Assembly: GCF_036884655.1 (NCBI RefSeq)
Contig: NC_088348.1
Coordinates: 25,818,501 to 25,882,500 of the forward strand
Source of the DNA: Musa acuminata AAA Group
Taxonomy: Eukaryota; Streptophyta; Magnoliopsida; Zingiberales; Musaceae
Reading direction: 5' to 3'
Length of the DNA stretch: 64,000 nt
The notes beneath the pieces were generated by a model. It was not told where the DNA came from, did not search any database, and was given only the letters and a program-made list of their open reading frames with translations. The translations under genes and the position numbers were made by a program. This document shows positions 24,469 through 35,983 of the stretch, piece after piece (position 1 is the first letter of the stretch; each line of letters opens with the position of its first letter).

Positions 24469-26034
24469 CTAAGGATCAATATCCTCTACATCCTCTCCTC
24501 TAATATGTCCCACATATCTCTCAGGAGGATGAGATACTCTATCAGACCTGCGTAAAGTTGAAACTTGTGTATTAGGTACCTGAACAGACTCGGGCTGTAG
24601 AGTGGTGCTTGAGCTTGGTTCTCTAACTTCGCTCAACTCTATCATTCTCCCACAGTCTCCGCCAAGAATGTGTTCCTTCTCAAGGAACACTGCTCTCTTA
24701 GCTACAAAGACCTTTTTGTCCTCGGGATGATAAAAGTAATACCCACAAGTTTCCTTGGGGTACCCCACAATTATGCATCGCTCTGTCCTTGATTCTAACT
24801 TATCGGGGTTGTGTCTTTTAACGTGGGCTGGGCAGCCCCAAATCTTAACAACCTTAAGATCAGGCTTCTTCCCTTTCCATATCTCATATGGTGTAGACAC
24901 TACCGACTTATTTGGAACTCTGTTCAGAAGGTAAGCTGCGGTTTCTAGGGCATATCCCCAGAATGAGATGGGTAGGTCAGCGAAACTCATCATGGACCGT
25001 ACCATATCTAATAAAGTACGATTTCTCCTTTCAGAGACACCATTGAGCTGAGGTGTGTAAGGAGGTGTCCATTGGGATAATATCCCATGGTCCTTGAGGA
25101 ACTGAGTAAACTCTGTACTTAAGTACTCACATCCTCGATCTGATCGAAGAGTTTTGATACTCTTTCCAGTCTGGTTCTCCACCTCATTCTTATACTTTCT
25201 GAATTTCTCAAAGGCCTCGGACTTGTACTTCATTAAGTACATATATCCATACCTTGAGAAATCATCAGTAAATGTAATGAAGTAGGAGTAACCTCCAATG
25301 GCATGAGTTGACATGGGTCCACATACATCACTATGTATGAGTTCCAACAACTCAGTGGCTCTCTCTCCAGTTCTACTAAATGGAGATTTGGTCAGTTTTC
25401 CACGAATGCAAGGCTCACAAGTTGCATATGACACATAGTCGAATGGATCTAGATATCCATCATTTAGCAACTTTTGAATCCTTCTTTCATGGATGTGACC
25501 TAGCCTACAATGCCACAGGTATGCACTGTTCAACTCATCTCGTTTCCTTTTGGACACATTTACATTCATGATATGTGGAGTGGTGTTTAACATAAATAAA
25601 CCATTATGCAATGTTCCTTTCGTGATGATCTTATCATCTAATAATATCGAACAACCATTGTTCTCAAAAACAAATTTATATCCACTAACTGTTAAACATG
25701 AAATGGAGATAATGTTTTTGATAATAGAAGGAACAAAATAACATGCATCTAATGCAATAAAAGCTCCACTAGGCAGATGTAGGGCGACCTCGCCAACAGC
25801 TAATACAGCAACTTTTGCTCCATTACCCATCTTGAGGTCCATCTCGCCTCTCTCTAGTCTCCTAGGCCTTGCTAGAACCTGCAACGAATTGCATATATGA
25901 TAAGCACTACCGGTATCCAATACCCATGTGTTATCATAAGAGTCTGACAAATTGAGACTGATCATGAATGTACCTGAAGCTTCATCAAGCTTTTGTTTCG
26001 CCCTTTCTGCAAGGTACTCTTTGCAGTTTCTCTT
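24469..26034 (-). pseudogene. copia protease-integrase, one stop at each end
   Basis: The protease motif WVLDTGSAYHIC lies near 25930. The integrase zinc finger is H-x-RLGHIHERR...CEPCIRGK. The catalytic D, D, E lie in HSDVCGP, RSDRGCEYL and NGVSERRNRTLL. The frame is in register with gag but separated from it by a TAG inside the zinc knuckle (26035-26037). It ends at a TAG (24469) where the sequence TYEEAI should simply continue. Otherwise the 498-residue stretch is intact. Confidence 0.9.
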
Positions 26035-26793
26035 CTAGTGCCCATCTTTACCACAGTGGAAGCACTGGCCTTTGTCCTTTGTTGGGTCTTTCTTAGCAAC
26101 CTTTGCTTTACCTTGTTTGCCCTTGCCCTTTCCCTTCTCAAGGGACCTTTCTGCTTTCCTTTTCTTTCTGGTCTCACCAGTGTAGAGAACTGGCTTCTCT
26201 TTCTTAATAGTACTCTCTGCCTCCCTCAACATATTGAGGAGCTCTGGGAGAGTCACCTCAAGCTTGTTCATATTAAAATTCATTATGAACTGTGAAAAGG
26301 AATCTGGTAGGGACTGAAGCACAATGTCCACACACAAGTTATCCTCTAGGACTATTCCTAGACCTGTGAGTTTCTCTATCCACTCAATCATCTTTAGGAC
26401 ATGGTTCTGAACCGGTGTCCCCTCAGTCATCCTAGCGCGGAAAAGGCTCTTGGATATCTCATATCGTTGAGTCCTTCCCTGTTCCTCAAACAATTTGCGG
26501 ACATGTAGGAGAATGGATTTGGCATCCATCTTTTCATGTTGTCTCTGTAACTCTGGAGTCATAGAGCCCAACATATAGCACTGAGCAAGAGTGGAGTCAT
26601 CAATGTACTTCACGTAGCGAGCGATCTCATCCTCGCTTGCCCCTTCTTCGGGCGTAGGCATCACTGTATCAAGGACGTACACGATTTTCTCCGCTGTGAG
26701 AACAATTCTCAAGTTACGGAGCCAATCCGTATAATTTGGACCAGTGAGGCGGTTGACATCAAGTATGCCACGTAAGGGATTTGAAAGCGACAT
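26035..26793 (-). CDS. copia gag polyprotein segment
   Basis: 252 residues beginning [11 protein letters not shown] at 26793. The [15 protein letters not shown] segment and the following helical region match the plant copia gag (UBN2-type) fold. The C-terminus is Lys-rich and enters a CCHC zinc knuckle (CFHCGKDGH), which a TAG cuts short just before its last Cys. The start is chosen because it is the first Met after the long leader and fits family gag starts. Gag would package element RNA into cytoplasmic particles. Confidence 0.85.
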   Translation of the reverse strand: MSLSNPLRGILDVNRLTGPNYTDWLRNLRIVLTAEKIVYVLDTVMPTPEEGASEDEIARYVKYIDDSTLAQCYMLGSMTPELQRQHEKMDAKSILLHVRKLFEEQGRTQRYEISKSLFRARMTEGTPVQNHVLKMIEWIEKLTGLGIVLEDNLCVDIVLQSLPDSFSQFIMNFNMNKLEVTLPELLNMLREAESTIKKEKPVLYTGETRKKRKAERSLEKGKGKGKQGKAKVAKKDPTKDKGQCFHCGKDGH

Positions 26794-26989
26794 TTTCTGA
26801 AAATAAAGATGTAGCAGAAATAAATAACATACAGAATTTGCAAGAAATAAACTATCAAGATATGGACTTCTATCTTAATATGCTCCCACTATTTTACTAT
26901 CGAGTCACGCGACACCCTCAGCACGTAAAACGGAAGTCTCCGGCAGACTTCTAGTGGGGATCAGGATCCAATCAGCGTCTTAGTGTAAC

Positions 26990-27283
26990 CTCGAGGGACT
27001 CGACCAATCACACTAAGCCTAAAAGGTAGGCAACTCTTGCCGATCACAACTCCTTGTGATTCCCGTCCTGTTCGGCCTCCGAATCACCATGGCCTCGAGG
27101 GACTCGACCAACCATGATGCTCGGTTAAGTCAACACCTTCGTTACAAGATGAGTCTGATTTGATGATATACCCTCGAGGGACTCGACCAAGCATACCATG
27201 CCCTCAGGTTACCGGTGACATCTCTATGTCGTAAGCAAGATAGCGAATCGCGATATAGGTGAGTCTCGAGGGACTCGACCAAC
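26990..27283 (-). repeat. fourfold spaced repeat in the copia leader
   Basis: The 17-base block CTCGAGGGACTCGACCA occurs at 26990, 27093, 27173 and 27265, spaced 80-103 bp apart with unrelated sequence between. It lies in the non-coding leader between primer binding site and gag. Confidence 0.85.
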
Positions 27284-28075
27284 TCAACCTACACCGGGAA
27301 TCGGTTCCTACTCATAACGATGGAAGGCCACGTGGGTCAATCTAATTGCCTCACGTTTACCGACTTAATATTATCGAGAGATGTTTCTATAATTTGGTCT
27401 CCTAATATGACATGTCACACATATACATATTTAATATATATCTACATCGCATGCAAATATATATACATATCTAGTATGTGTATAAGCAATCACACCAGAT
27501 GATCATGGATCACAACCTAATATGATTAGGCCCGAGCTAGTAGGCCTAATCACTCACATCAAGATCTATGTGTGCAACGGTGCATCTCCATGCCCTGTGA
27601 TCGTCCATCTCATCCTCGTCGGTTTCGTCGACATTTTGATGCATCTCCATGCAACACGATCGTCCGTCTCGTGGGTCCCGCTATCGCATTCACGCTCCCG
27701 CTGCGCCTCCTCACGTGATTACAACTTAATCATAGGCACGCAGGCCCGACAATAAACGAGAAATATAATGGAGGTTCGCAGACCTCAATAATAATAATCA
27801 CAAGTACACACATCACACGGTCCATGATCATCCGTCCACACATCATACATCACATGTATAAATAATCATCATCATGTAGGACTACTAGATAATAATAAAA
27901 ATAATAATCAACTAAACCTTTTAATTAATTAATATTTTCTGAAATCAGGGATATATAGGGAATTTCTCAATTCCTAAGGGTATTTTGGTAATTTTGACAA
28001 AAGACAGAAACTGGAATTTCTCAAATTCACAGGGGCAAAACTATCTTTTTGCCCAAAACCCTAATTCCCTCTTTC

Positions 28076-28245
28076 TGCTGCCGCCGCCGCCACCCTGCTG
28101 GTGGCGGCCTGTGCGGTGGAGCGAGGGCGCTGCCCTCGCCTGCAGGCGGCACGCTCGCTGGCGGCGTTGCCGCTGCAGGTGGGCTCCCCCTTCGGGCGTC
28201 GCTGCCTCCGCAGGCGGTGCTGTCCCGCCGGGCGACCGCCCCTGT

Positions 28246-28278
<33 letters not shown>

Positions 28279-28560
28279 ATCGCCCGCGGGAGCAGCGGCG
28301 GCAGGCGTCGCGCGTCGCTGCCCTACGGCGGCAAGCGCCGCTTCCTTTCGGCGGCAGGCGCCGCTGCCCTGCGGCGCCTCTGCCCGTGGGTTGCCAGCCC
28401 CGCCAGCAGCAAGCCTGCTGCAAGCAGACCGCCGGCCGGCTGTTGCAGGCACAACGCTTGCGCATGCGCCAGCGCTGTGCTGCCTGGCTGCAGCTGCGGC
28501 TGCCGCTGTAGGTGGCTGCAGGCATGCAGATCGAGGGCAGCAACTGTTGCTACCCTTCCT
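28076..28560 (-). other. GC-rich copia leader with 32-bp homopolymer
   Basis: This part of the leader is built of short GCC/GGC-rich blocks and is far richer in GC than the rest of the element. It includes 32 consecutive G on the plus strand (28246-28277), i.e. poly-C in the element's RNA sense. Several long frames cross it on both strands, but their Ala/Arg/Gly/Pro composition is a base-composition effect. Confidence 0.8.
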
Positions 28561-28647
28561 CGCTTTTGCGTCAATGATTTTGACGTCAAAATTCTTCCTA
28601 AACACAATACATGCAATTCAAAACCAATCATTCGCACGAACAACCTG

Positions 28648-28659
28648 CCTCCGATACCA
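28648..28659 (-). other. primer binding site of the young copia element
   Basis: Minus-strand TGGTATCGGAGG sits one base inside the 5' LTR. It resembles the usual plant TGGTATCAGAGC site complementary to initiator Met tRNA. Confidence 0.75.
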
Positions 28660-28660
28660 C

Positions 28661-30153
28661 TGTTGGGAAATCATTGGGGGGCGACATCATATGCGCAGCG
28701 GAAGAACAAGAAAACAAAATCCCCGATTCCCAAAAAGATGTTCGTCGTCGTGCGAAGATTGGTGCGCAAAAATCCGCAAAACACAAAACTGCGTATAGAG
28801 ATTGTGTTACCTAGGGAGATCGTATATCCCTGTTTCCTTACAGATCCTTAGGAGAGGGTGAAGGAGGTCAAGCGTCCTCCTCTCTAGCGGTGATCCACAC
28901 AGCAGGGTTGCGACGACGCTCCTCAAAACTCCAGGCCTACTCTGAGGTGGAGAGGGAGAGGAGAATAGGAAAGGCAAGCAAAGACTCTAGCCTATGAGGC
29001 TGTGAATCCCTCCTATTTATAGAGATCCCGTGTCAAACCCTAATGGGTCATTCCCTAGTGGGTATTGGATCTGCATCCAATAAGACAAGGGCTCCGTCGG
29101 ATATCTCATATCCGAACCTCTACTCATCGCAATGCCTACCATATGTGTGTGACCCTCTAGGCCCAATATCGAGCTGGCCGTGAGTCATACCTGTCAGAAC
29201 TCCTTCTAACTCAGTGAATTATTATCTCTGTAATAATTCACTCAACTCATCGATTACGGACATACTAGGCCACTACGCCGTAGTCCCCAGACGATACAGG
29301 GGAATCCAATCCATTGGACCTGTCTGTCCTCAGTTACCATGTACCTATAATCCCTCATCCATCTAATATCCCAGAGACCGTATATCGAGCATGGTGCTGT
29401 CAGACCCATATGGTTTCTACTCGAGTCTCGCTCTAATCGGATTCTCCCGGAGAACTCTTTCTCTCTCAACCCGAATGACCCTGGCCAGGGATTTGTCTGA
29501 GCAAGAACACATAGGATATTCCTCTCATGACGCCGAGAGTGGATGATCCTCTATTGACACTCAATAGCCCTTGTAAGGTCGACTACCACTCCCAATGACC
29601 AGCTGTACTAGATCTGTGACAGACAAACCTATAAGTCTGGTATCAAAGAGTGGAGCACTCATACAGGACATCCTTGGTGTCTCAAGTCTAAGGACCAGAT
29701 ACACCACTAGGACTACGGAATCGCTGTCTGACAATAAGGCATCATCAACCATCCAGCATTCCGTAAGCGGATCAATCAGTGAACTCATTCTCCAATGAGC
29801 ACCTGTACTGTATCCCTAGTGTCCCTACACGAGCAGCTATGAGACCAGCTGCATCCATCATATGGATGGGTATACAGCACACCAGTCTATCCGGTTATCA
29901 CGATGTCCTTCTCGAGTAACCTATGACCGGGATCATTTAGGATATGTGTTTAAAGGTGAATCGATCTCATTATCGTGATCTCATCACGATCCGATTCCCA
30001 TTGCACAAATCCAAGGACATCACAATATATGTATGCATTTATACAATAGTTATAAAGTGATATATACCAAAATATAATAAGCAAAAAGATTCTGTATCAA
30101 GTCACACGTGCCATCACTCACGTGATTGGCTTGCTGGGCACCTATGACTAGCA
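28661..30153 (-). repeat. 5' LTR of the young copia element
   Basis: Same ends and length as the 21475-22967 LTR. The promoter lies in the minus orientation: plus-strand CTATTTATAGAG near 29014 is a reversed TATA-like box. Confidence 0.93.
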
Positions 30154-31468
30154 AGGAGAATAGGAGAAGCAAGCTAAAGCTTTAGCTATGAACTATTGAA
30201 TCTCTCCTATTTATAGAGGTCCCCTATCAACTTAACTATAATGGATCCTCTCCTATTGGGTATTGGATCGTCATCCAACTATCCAAGCCTCTTAGATTAG
30301 TGGATCTCTATCCAATAATCTCTCATTGGTTTTTATTGGATCTCGTCCATGGGATCCAATAATTTAGGGGCTTATTAGATATCTAATAAGATAGGGGCTT
30401 TAGCGAATATCTCATATTCGAACCTCTACTCATTGCAACGTCTACCATATGTGTGTGACCCTCTAGGCCCAATATTGAGCTGGCCGTGAGTCAAACATGC
30501 CAGAACTCCTTCTGGCTTAGTGAATTATTATCGATAAAATAATTCACTCGACTCATCGACTGTGGATGTACTAGGCCACTACGCCATAGTCCCTAGACGA
30601 TACAGGAGAATTCAATCCATTGGACATGTCTGTCCTCAGTTACCATGTACCTATAGTCCCTCATCCATCTAATATCCCAAAGATTGTATACCGAGCATGG
30701 TGCTATCAAACCAATACAATTTCTACTCGAGTCTTGCTCTACTCGGATTCTCCCGGAGAACTCTTTCTCTCTCAATCTGGATGACCCTGGCCAGGGATTT
30801 GTATGAGCAATAAAACATGAGATATTTCTCTCATGACACCTAGAGAGGATGATCCTCTATCGACACTCAATATCCCTCGTAAGATTGACTATCACTCCCG
30901 ATGACCGACTGTACTAGATCTGAGACATCCAAACCAATAAGTCAAGTATCAAAGAGTGGAGCACTCATACAAGATATTCTTGGTGTCTTAAGCCTTAGGA
31001 CCAGATACACCACTGAGACTACGAAATCGTTGTTTGATAATAAGGCATCATCAACCATCTAATATTCTGTAAGCAGATCAATCAGTAAACTCATTCTCCA
31101 ATGAGCACCTATACTATATCCCTAGTGTCCCCAAACGAGCAGCTATGAGACCAGTTGCATCCATCATATAGACGGGTATATAGCACACCAGTCTGTCCGG
31201 TTATTTCGACGTCCCTCTCAAGTAACCTATGACCGGGATTATTTATGATTTGTGTTTAAAGGCGAATCAATCTCATTATCGTGATCTTATCCCAATCTAA
31301 TTCCCATTGTACAGATCCAAGGACATCACAATATATACATACATATATGCAAATGCAATAGTCAATATAAAGTGATAAATGCCAGAATATAATAAGCAAA
31401 AAGATTATGTGTTAAGTCATACGTGTCATCACTTATGTGATTGGTTTGCTGAGTACCTATAACTAGCA

Positions 31469-32971
31469 ATTTCCCACTTGACCTAAAGCCAATTACCTAT
31501 GTGTTTGATCCCTATCAGACCCCGTGATGCTCAAAGAAAATTTGAGATAATGGCTTTGTTAGTGGATTTGCAATGTTATCTTTGGATGGAACTCTTTCCA
31601 CTGCTACATCTCCTCGGGTTACGATCTCTCTGATCAAGTGGAACCTCCTTAGAACATGCTTAGATTTCTGATGAGACCTGGGTTCCTTCGCTTGAGCAAT
31701 CGCATCATTGTTGTCGCAATATAAGAAAATCTGCTCCTCGCTACCCGACATGACTCCAGATCTGTGATGAACTTCTTCATCCAGACTCCCTACTTTGCTG
31801 CCTCTACTGCAACAATATACTCTGCCTCTGTGGTCAAGTCAGTAGTAGTATCTTGCTTAGAACTTTTCCAACACACTGCTCCTCCATTCAAGGTGTACAT
31901 ATACCTCGAATTTGACTTGCTATCATCAACATCAGACTAAAAACTTGAGTCCATGTAGCCTTCAATCATGAGGCTACTATCTCCATATACTAGTAAAAGA
32001 TCCTTAGTCCTTCTTAAGTACTTAAGGATATACTTTACTGCTTTTTAGTACTCCAAGCCTAGATCCACTTGATACCTGCTCGTGACACTCAGAGCATGCA
32101 TTATATCATGCCTAGTACATAGCATGATATACATGATAGACCCTATCGCTGAGACATAAGGTATCATATCCATGTTCGCCTTTTCTTTAAGAGTCTTTGG
32201 GGACATACTCCTAGAAAACGATATCCAATGTTTCATTGGTATGAGACCTCTCTTGGAATTTTTCATGCCAAACCTTTTGATAATGGTTTCTATGTACCTG
32301 GACTGAGACAAGTCATGCATCCTCTTGGATTTATCTCTATAGATCTGAATCCCCAAGATATAGAATGCTTCCCCTAAGTCCTTCATGGAGAAGTGTCTAG
32401 ATAACTAAGTCTTTACTGTGGATAGCATTCCTTCATCATTCCCAATGACCAGGATGTCATCCACATATAACATCAAATAGGTGATAGCGCTCCCACTTAC
32501 CTTCCTGTACACACAAGGCTCATCTTCGTTCTTAACGAAGTCATAAGATCTGATTGCCTCATCAAATCTTATGTTCCAACTTTGGGAAGCTTGCTTTAGT
32601 CTATAAATGGATCTAAGCAGCCTACACACCTTATCTGGGCAGTCCTTGGACATGAATCCCTCGAGTTGTATCATATACACCTCCTTCTTTAGGTTTCAAT
32701 TGAGGAATGCAGTTTTCACATCCATCTGTCAGATCTCATAATCATAGTGTGTTGCAATAACCAATAGAATTCAGATAGATTTTAGCATTGCTACTGGTGA
32801 GAAGGTTTCGTCATAGTCAACATTTTTCCTTTTACGATACCCCTTAGCCATTAGCGTTGCTATATAGGTCTCTACATTTTCATCTACTCCGAATTTTTCT
32901 TAAATAACTACTTGCAATCGATGGGTATAATACCTTTGGGCGCATCAACTAGGTTCCAAACCTTGTTGGAG
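31469..32971 (-). pseudogene. old copia RT-RNase H remnant
   Basis: Degenerate equivalent of the young element's 3' pol. RT pieces include LYVDDILVIGND near 32460 and MKDLGEAFYILGIQIYRD near 32386. RNase H pieces include IFLYCDNNDAIAQAKEPRSH near 31700. Numerous stops and frame breaks are present. It keeps the segment near 32180-32260 that the young copy has deleted. Confidence 0.88.
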
Positions 32972-33345
32972 ATTATTTTTCAAATAATATTTTCAGATAA
33001 AACATTTAAATTCATCAAATCATAAAGGCATGAAACATCAATCTCTCAATAGTCCTCAATCGAGCAAAACCCTAATTGGAATAGCTCAATTGACTTTAAT
33101 CAAACTCAATTCGATTATGACCTAATAGAACCAACCTAAAATCCTTATAGAACTGATCTAGCATCACCCTAGACCGGTCTAATTTAGATTTATTTGATCT
33201 TAATTAGGTCAAGTAGGTTTGAATTAGTCAAGTTAGTTTGGAATCACCCTAAATCGACTTTAATCGATCAAACATGTTTAATTTAGTCAATTAACGAGCT
33301 CAAACCAATAAAGGAAGAGAAAATTGGACTATGTCGTATAGTACT

Positions 33346-34566
33346 TGTTAGGATCGGAGCGGCACTAAGAGTGAATTAGTGCAGCGGTAAAGTGCGATAA
33401 ACTTTTGATGATTTAAACACTTTCGGAATCTTCGTACGATAAAAGCAACGTTTTCGTTTGAAACCGTTTGAATTGCGTTTTAACTTCAAGGGATAAGTAA
33501 GATAGAGACAAAGAAGTAGAGCATTAAAGTGCAAATGGTTTGCAGTAATATAAATGACAATAAGTAAATGCAAACTAGAGATCACGCCGATTTTACAGTG
33601 GTTCGGTCAAATGACCTACATCCACTTGCGAGGCCCCTCTTCGATGAGGCTCCCACCTTCCACTAGCAAATCTCTTGAAGGGGAAGGGTAAATACCCCTC
33701 TTACAACTTTTTACAAGCGGTTCACTCTCTTACAGATTTTCAGCAAGAAAGAATGAGGTGAACACTAGCAAATTGAAAACAAGACTAGCAAAGACTTTTC
33801 TAAGACCTTTCTCTTAATCAATTGCTTCTCAAAAAGTTGTCATCTTAGCTGAGATTTGAGGGGTATTTATAGGCCTCAAGAGGATTCAAATTTGGGCTCC
33901 AAAATTTGAATTCTCTTTGGGTTCCCGATGCTAGCGGTGCCACCGCCTGTTAGTGTCAGACACTGACAGTGGACAGGCGGTGCCATCGCCTATCTCTCGG
34001 GTGCTGGGCGGTGCAACCGCCCAGTCTAGCGGTGCCACCGCCAGACCCTTCGGTTCACTTGTTAGGCTTCAAATTTAGCCCAAACCAAGTCTAATTTTGG
34101 GCCCAGTTGGCCCCTAACCAGGATATAGGATTATCTCTTAATCCTAATCCTAATTACAAGTGAACTACATAACAAAAAAACATCCTAAGCAAGTTTTCAA
34201 CCGCGAATGTCGAGTCTTGTTTCGGCGAGCTTTCCGACGAACTTCTTCCGACGGACTCCCAGCAAGCTCTCGAACTTGTGATGACTTTAATGAGTAGCCG
34301 AGCCTTCTCAGTGATCTCCGTGAACCTCCGACGATCTCTTCAGCGAACTTGTGAAAATTCTGACAGGTTCCCGATTTCTTCTCGGTTGGTTCCGACAGCA
34401 TTTCCGACGATTCTTCGGACTCTTAAACGTCCATCAAACTTGACTCTAGTATTCTTGCTTTGTGTTTTCTGGTTATCGTAGTTAATCCTGCACACTTAAC
34501 TCAATAATATGGATTAGATCAATTAACCCATCAATTGATTTTATCATCAAAATCCGAGATTCAACA
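33346..34566 (-). mobile_element. solo LTR with perfect target duplication
   Basis: 1,221 bp from TGTTAGGATCGG to GATTCAACA, flanked on both sides by GTACT (33341-33345, 34567-34571). There is no internal region. A reversed TATA-like box (GTATTTATAGGCC near 33870) places the promoter on the minus strand. The GCGGTGCCACCGCC blocks near 33937 and 34029 link it to the LTRs at 35984 and 44678. Confidence 0.92.
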
Positions 34567-34779
34567 GTACTAGCCCAAACGAAACCAACCCACTTGAGTC
34601 TTGGATGGGTCACATGCACTGCACATACTTGTTCTAAGTAATAGATTGAGTTGAAGTACAACGGGCTAGATAGAGGAACAACAATGTGTCTAATGCCAAT
34701 CACATAGTTGGGCAGGCTTAACTTCATGGACGAGGCTAAGCCTCACTTATAAGTTGGGCTGAGTCTTACTACTGAACTA

Positions 34780-34990
34780 GGCCATGCTTGGGTCGCGAGT
34801 TGGTCATACCTAGACACATGAGTTAGGGTCGTATTTGACAATATGGATTGGGTCATACCTAGCCGCATGAGCTGGCCCATGCCTGGCCACGTGGTTGGGT
34901 CGTACCTTGCCACATGGGTTGAATCATGCCTAGTCACATGAGCTAGGTTGTACTTGGCCATATGAGCTAGGTTGTACTTGACCACATGGG
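34780..34990. repeat. ~27-30 bp degenerate minisatellite
   Basis: Repeated units of the form GTCGTACYTRGCCACATGRGYTRG, roughly seven copies, lie inside the gypsy solo LTR. The apparent minus-strand frame with repeating ARYD/AKYN-like units is a product of this repeat. Confidence 0.7.
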
Positions 34991-35983
34991 TTGAGTAGAT
35001 CCAATCTAACAGATCAACCTAACTCAAATCAGACCCCAATAAGACTTCTCTTATCAAATTAAATTTTAATATTTAAAATTATTAAAGAATAACTCAAATC
35101 CATTAACTAAAAATTTAAATTCATGATCTTAAATTTAAAATTAATTACATTACAAAATTTCACACATAATTCTTCAAACATAGATATATCTAATTAAATA
35201 AATTAGAACTATTATGTTAATTCAAAAATAAAAATTATAATAATTAAATAAATATTAAAATTCACTTAAGCTTAAGAGATTAATATAAATCAAATAATAA
35301 TTCTAATATCATAAATCAATTATTATTATTATTTACTAATCATGAAATTTTGAAGTTAAAGCATCATCATACATTATAAAAGTATAACAATCTCAACATT
35401 AAGATTTTAAAACATAAATCAAAGTTAATTTAAAAAAAGAAAAGATCATACTTTTCCTCGACTATCCTTTCCTCGATATTATCTTTTTGGGAAGGTCTCT
35501 CATCAATCCTCTCATTGTTAAGCTCAATGAGAAATAATGGAGGAGTAGTCCCCTTTATATAAGAGAAGATTAGATTTCGCCATAAGATAAGTAATAATTT
35601 AATTTTTATTTTTAATTTATTTTTATTTTGCTTTCACACACAAACAAAGAAATATAATATTTATTTTTTATAGTTCACACACGAAAATAGAATGTAAACT
35701 ATTTACTTCCTAAAAATCAAATCACTCATTAGGAAATAAGTTAATTAATAATTTAATTAATTAGTAAAATTCTTAACTTATCCACGTGATTAAGGAAACC
35801 AAATTTAATCATTTCCTTAACTATAGTACACAAATATAGAAATTAATAATAAAGCAATACATCATTTATAGTAATTAATTTATATTAAGGGAGAAATTAT
35901 CGATGATTATAATATCTTTCTTCGTACCATGCCACTTATAGTCTTGATGCAAATCTCGATACATCTTTGATAGTCTCGGGATG

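Larger units (their letters stand above)
21475..30153 (-). mobile_element. young Ty1/copia LTR retrotransposon, full length
   Basis: An 8,679-bp element with two 1,493-bp LTRs and a perfect 5-bp target duplication AGGAG (21470-21474, 30154-30158). On the minus strand the order is 5' LTR, primer binding site, a long GC-rich leader, gag, protease, integrase, RT, RNase H, 3' LTR. That integrase-before-RT order defines copia. Gag style and size resemble the Tork/Angela group (tentative). The coding region carries nonsense codons and small deletions, so this copy is not autonomous. Confidence 0.93.
21173..32971 (-). mobile_element. old Ty1/copia remnant: LTR plus 3' half of pol
   Basis: The LTR occupies 21173-21474 and 30154-31468, split by the young copia element, and is a diverged relative of that element's LTR (starting GTTGGGAAAT, ending CTAGCA). 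It is followed by degenerate RNase H and RT at 31469-32971. Homology to the young element ends at 32971 inside the early RT region, so the 5' half and second LTR are gone. No target duplication can be read. Confidence 0.8.
20283..35911 (-). mobile_element. gypsy solo LTR inserted in the integrase (itself interrupted)
   Basis: Starts TGTCACATTTCGG and ends GATTATA, the same terminal style as the host element's LTR. It is flanked by ATATT (20278-20282) and ATATC (35912-35916), a near-perfect 5-bp target duplication. The host integrase frame resumes correctly on both sides. Its own sequence is 20283-21172, 32972-33345 and 34572-35911, about 2.6 kb, and shares blocks with the host LTRs. No internal coding sequence of its own was found, so a solo LTR is the simplest reading. 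Confidence 0.65.

Noticed and set aside
26990..27283. Spaced direct repeats resembling a CRISPR array
   Set aside because: Only four short repeats with long, unequal spacers in a plant retrotransposon leader.
27985..28851. Long plus-strand frame (288 codons) and four others in the GC-rich block
   Set aside because: Ala/Arg/Gly/Pro composition follows from the GC-rich copia leader and the frame runs into the LTR; no domain.
34743..34985. Minus-strand frame with repeating ~10-residue units, possible repeat protein
   Set aside because: Explained by the DNA minisatellite inside an LTR; no start context or conservation evidence.
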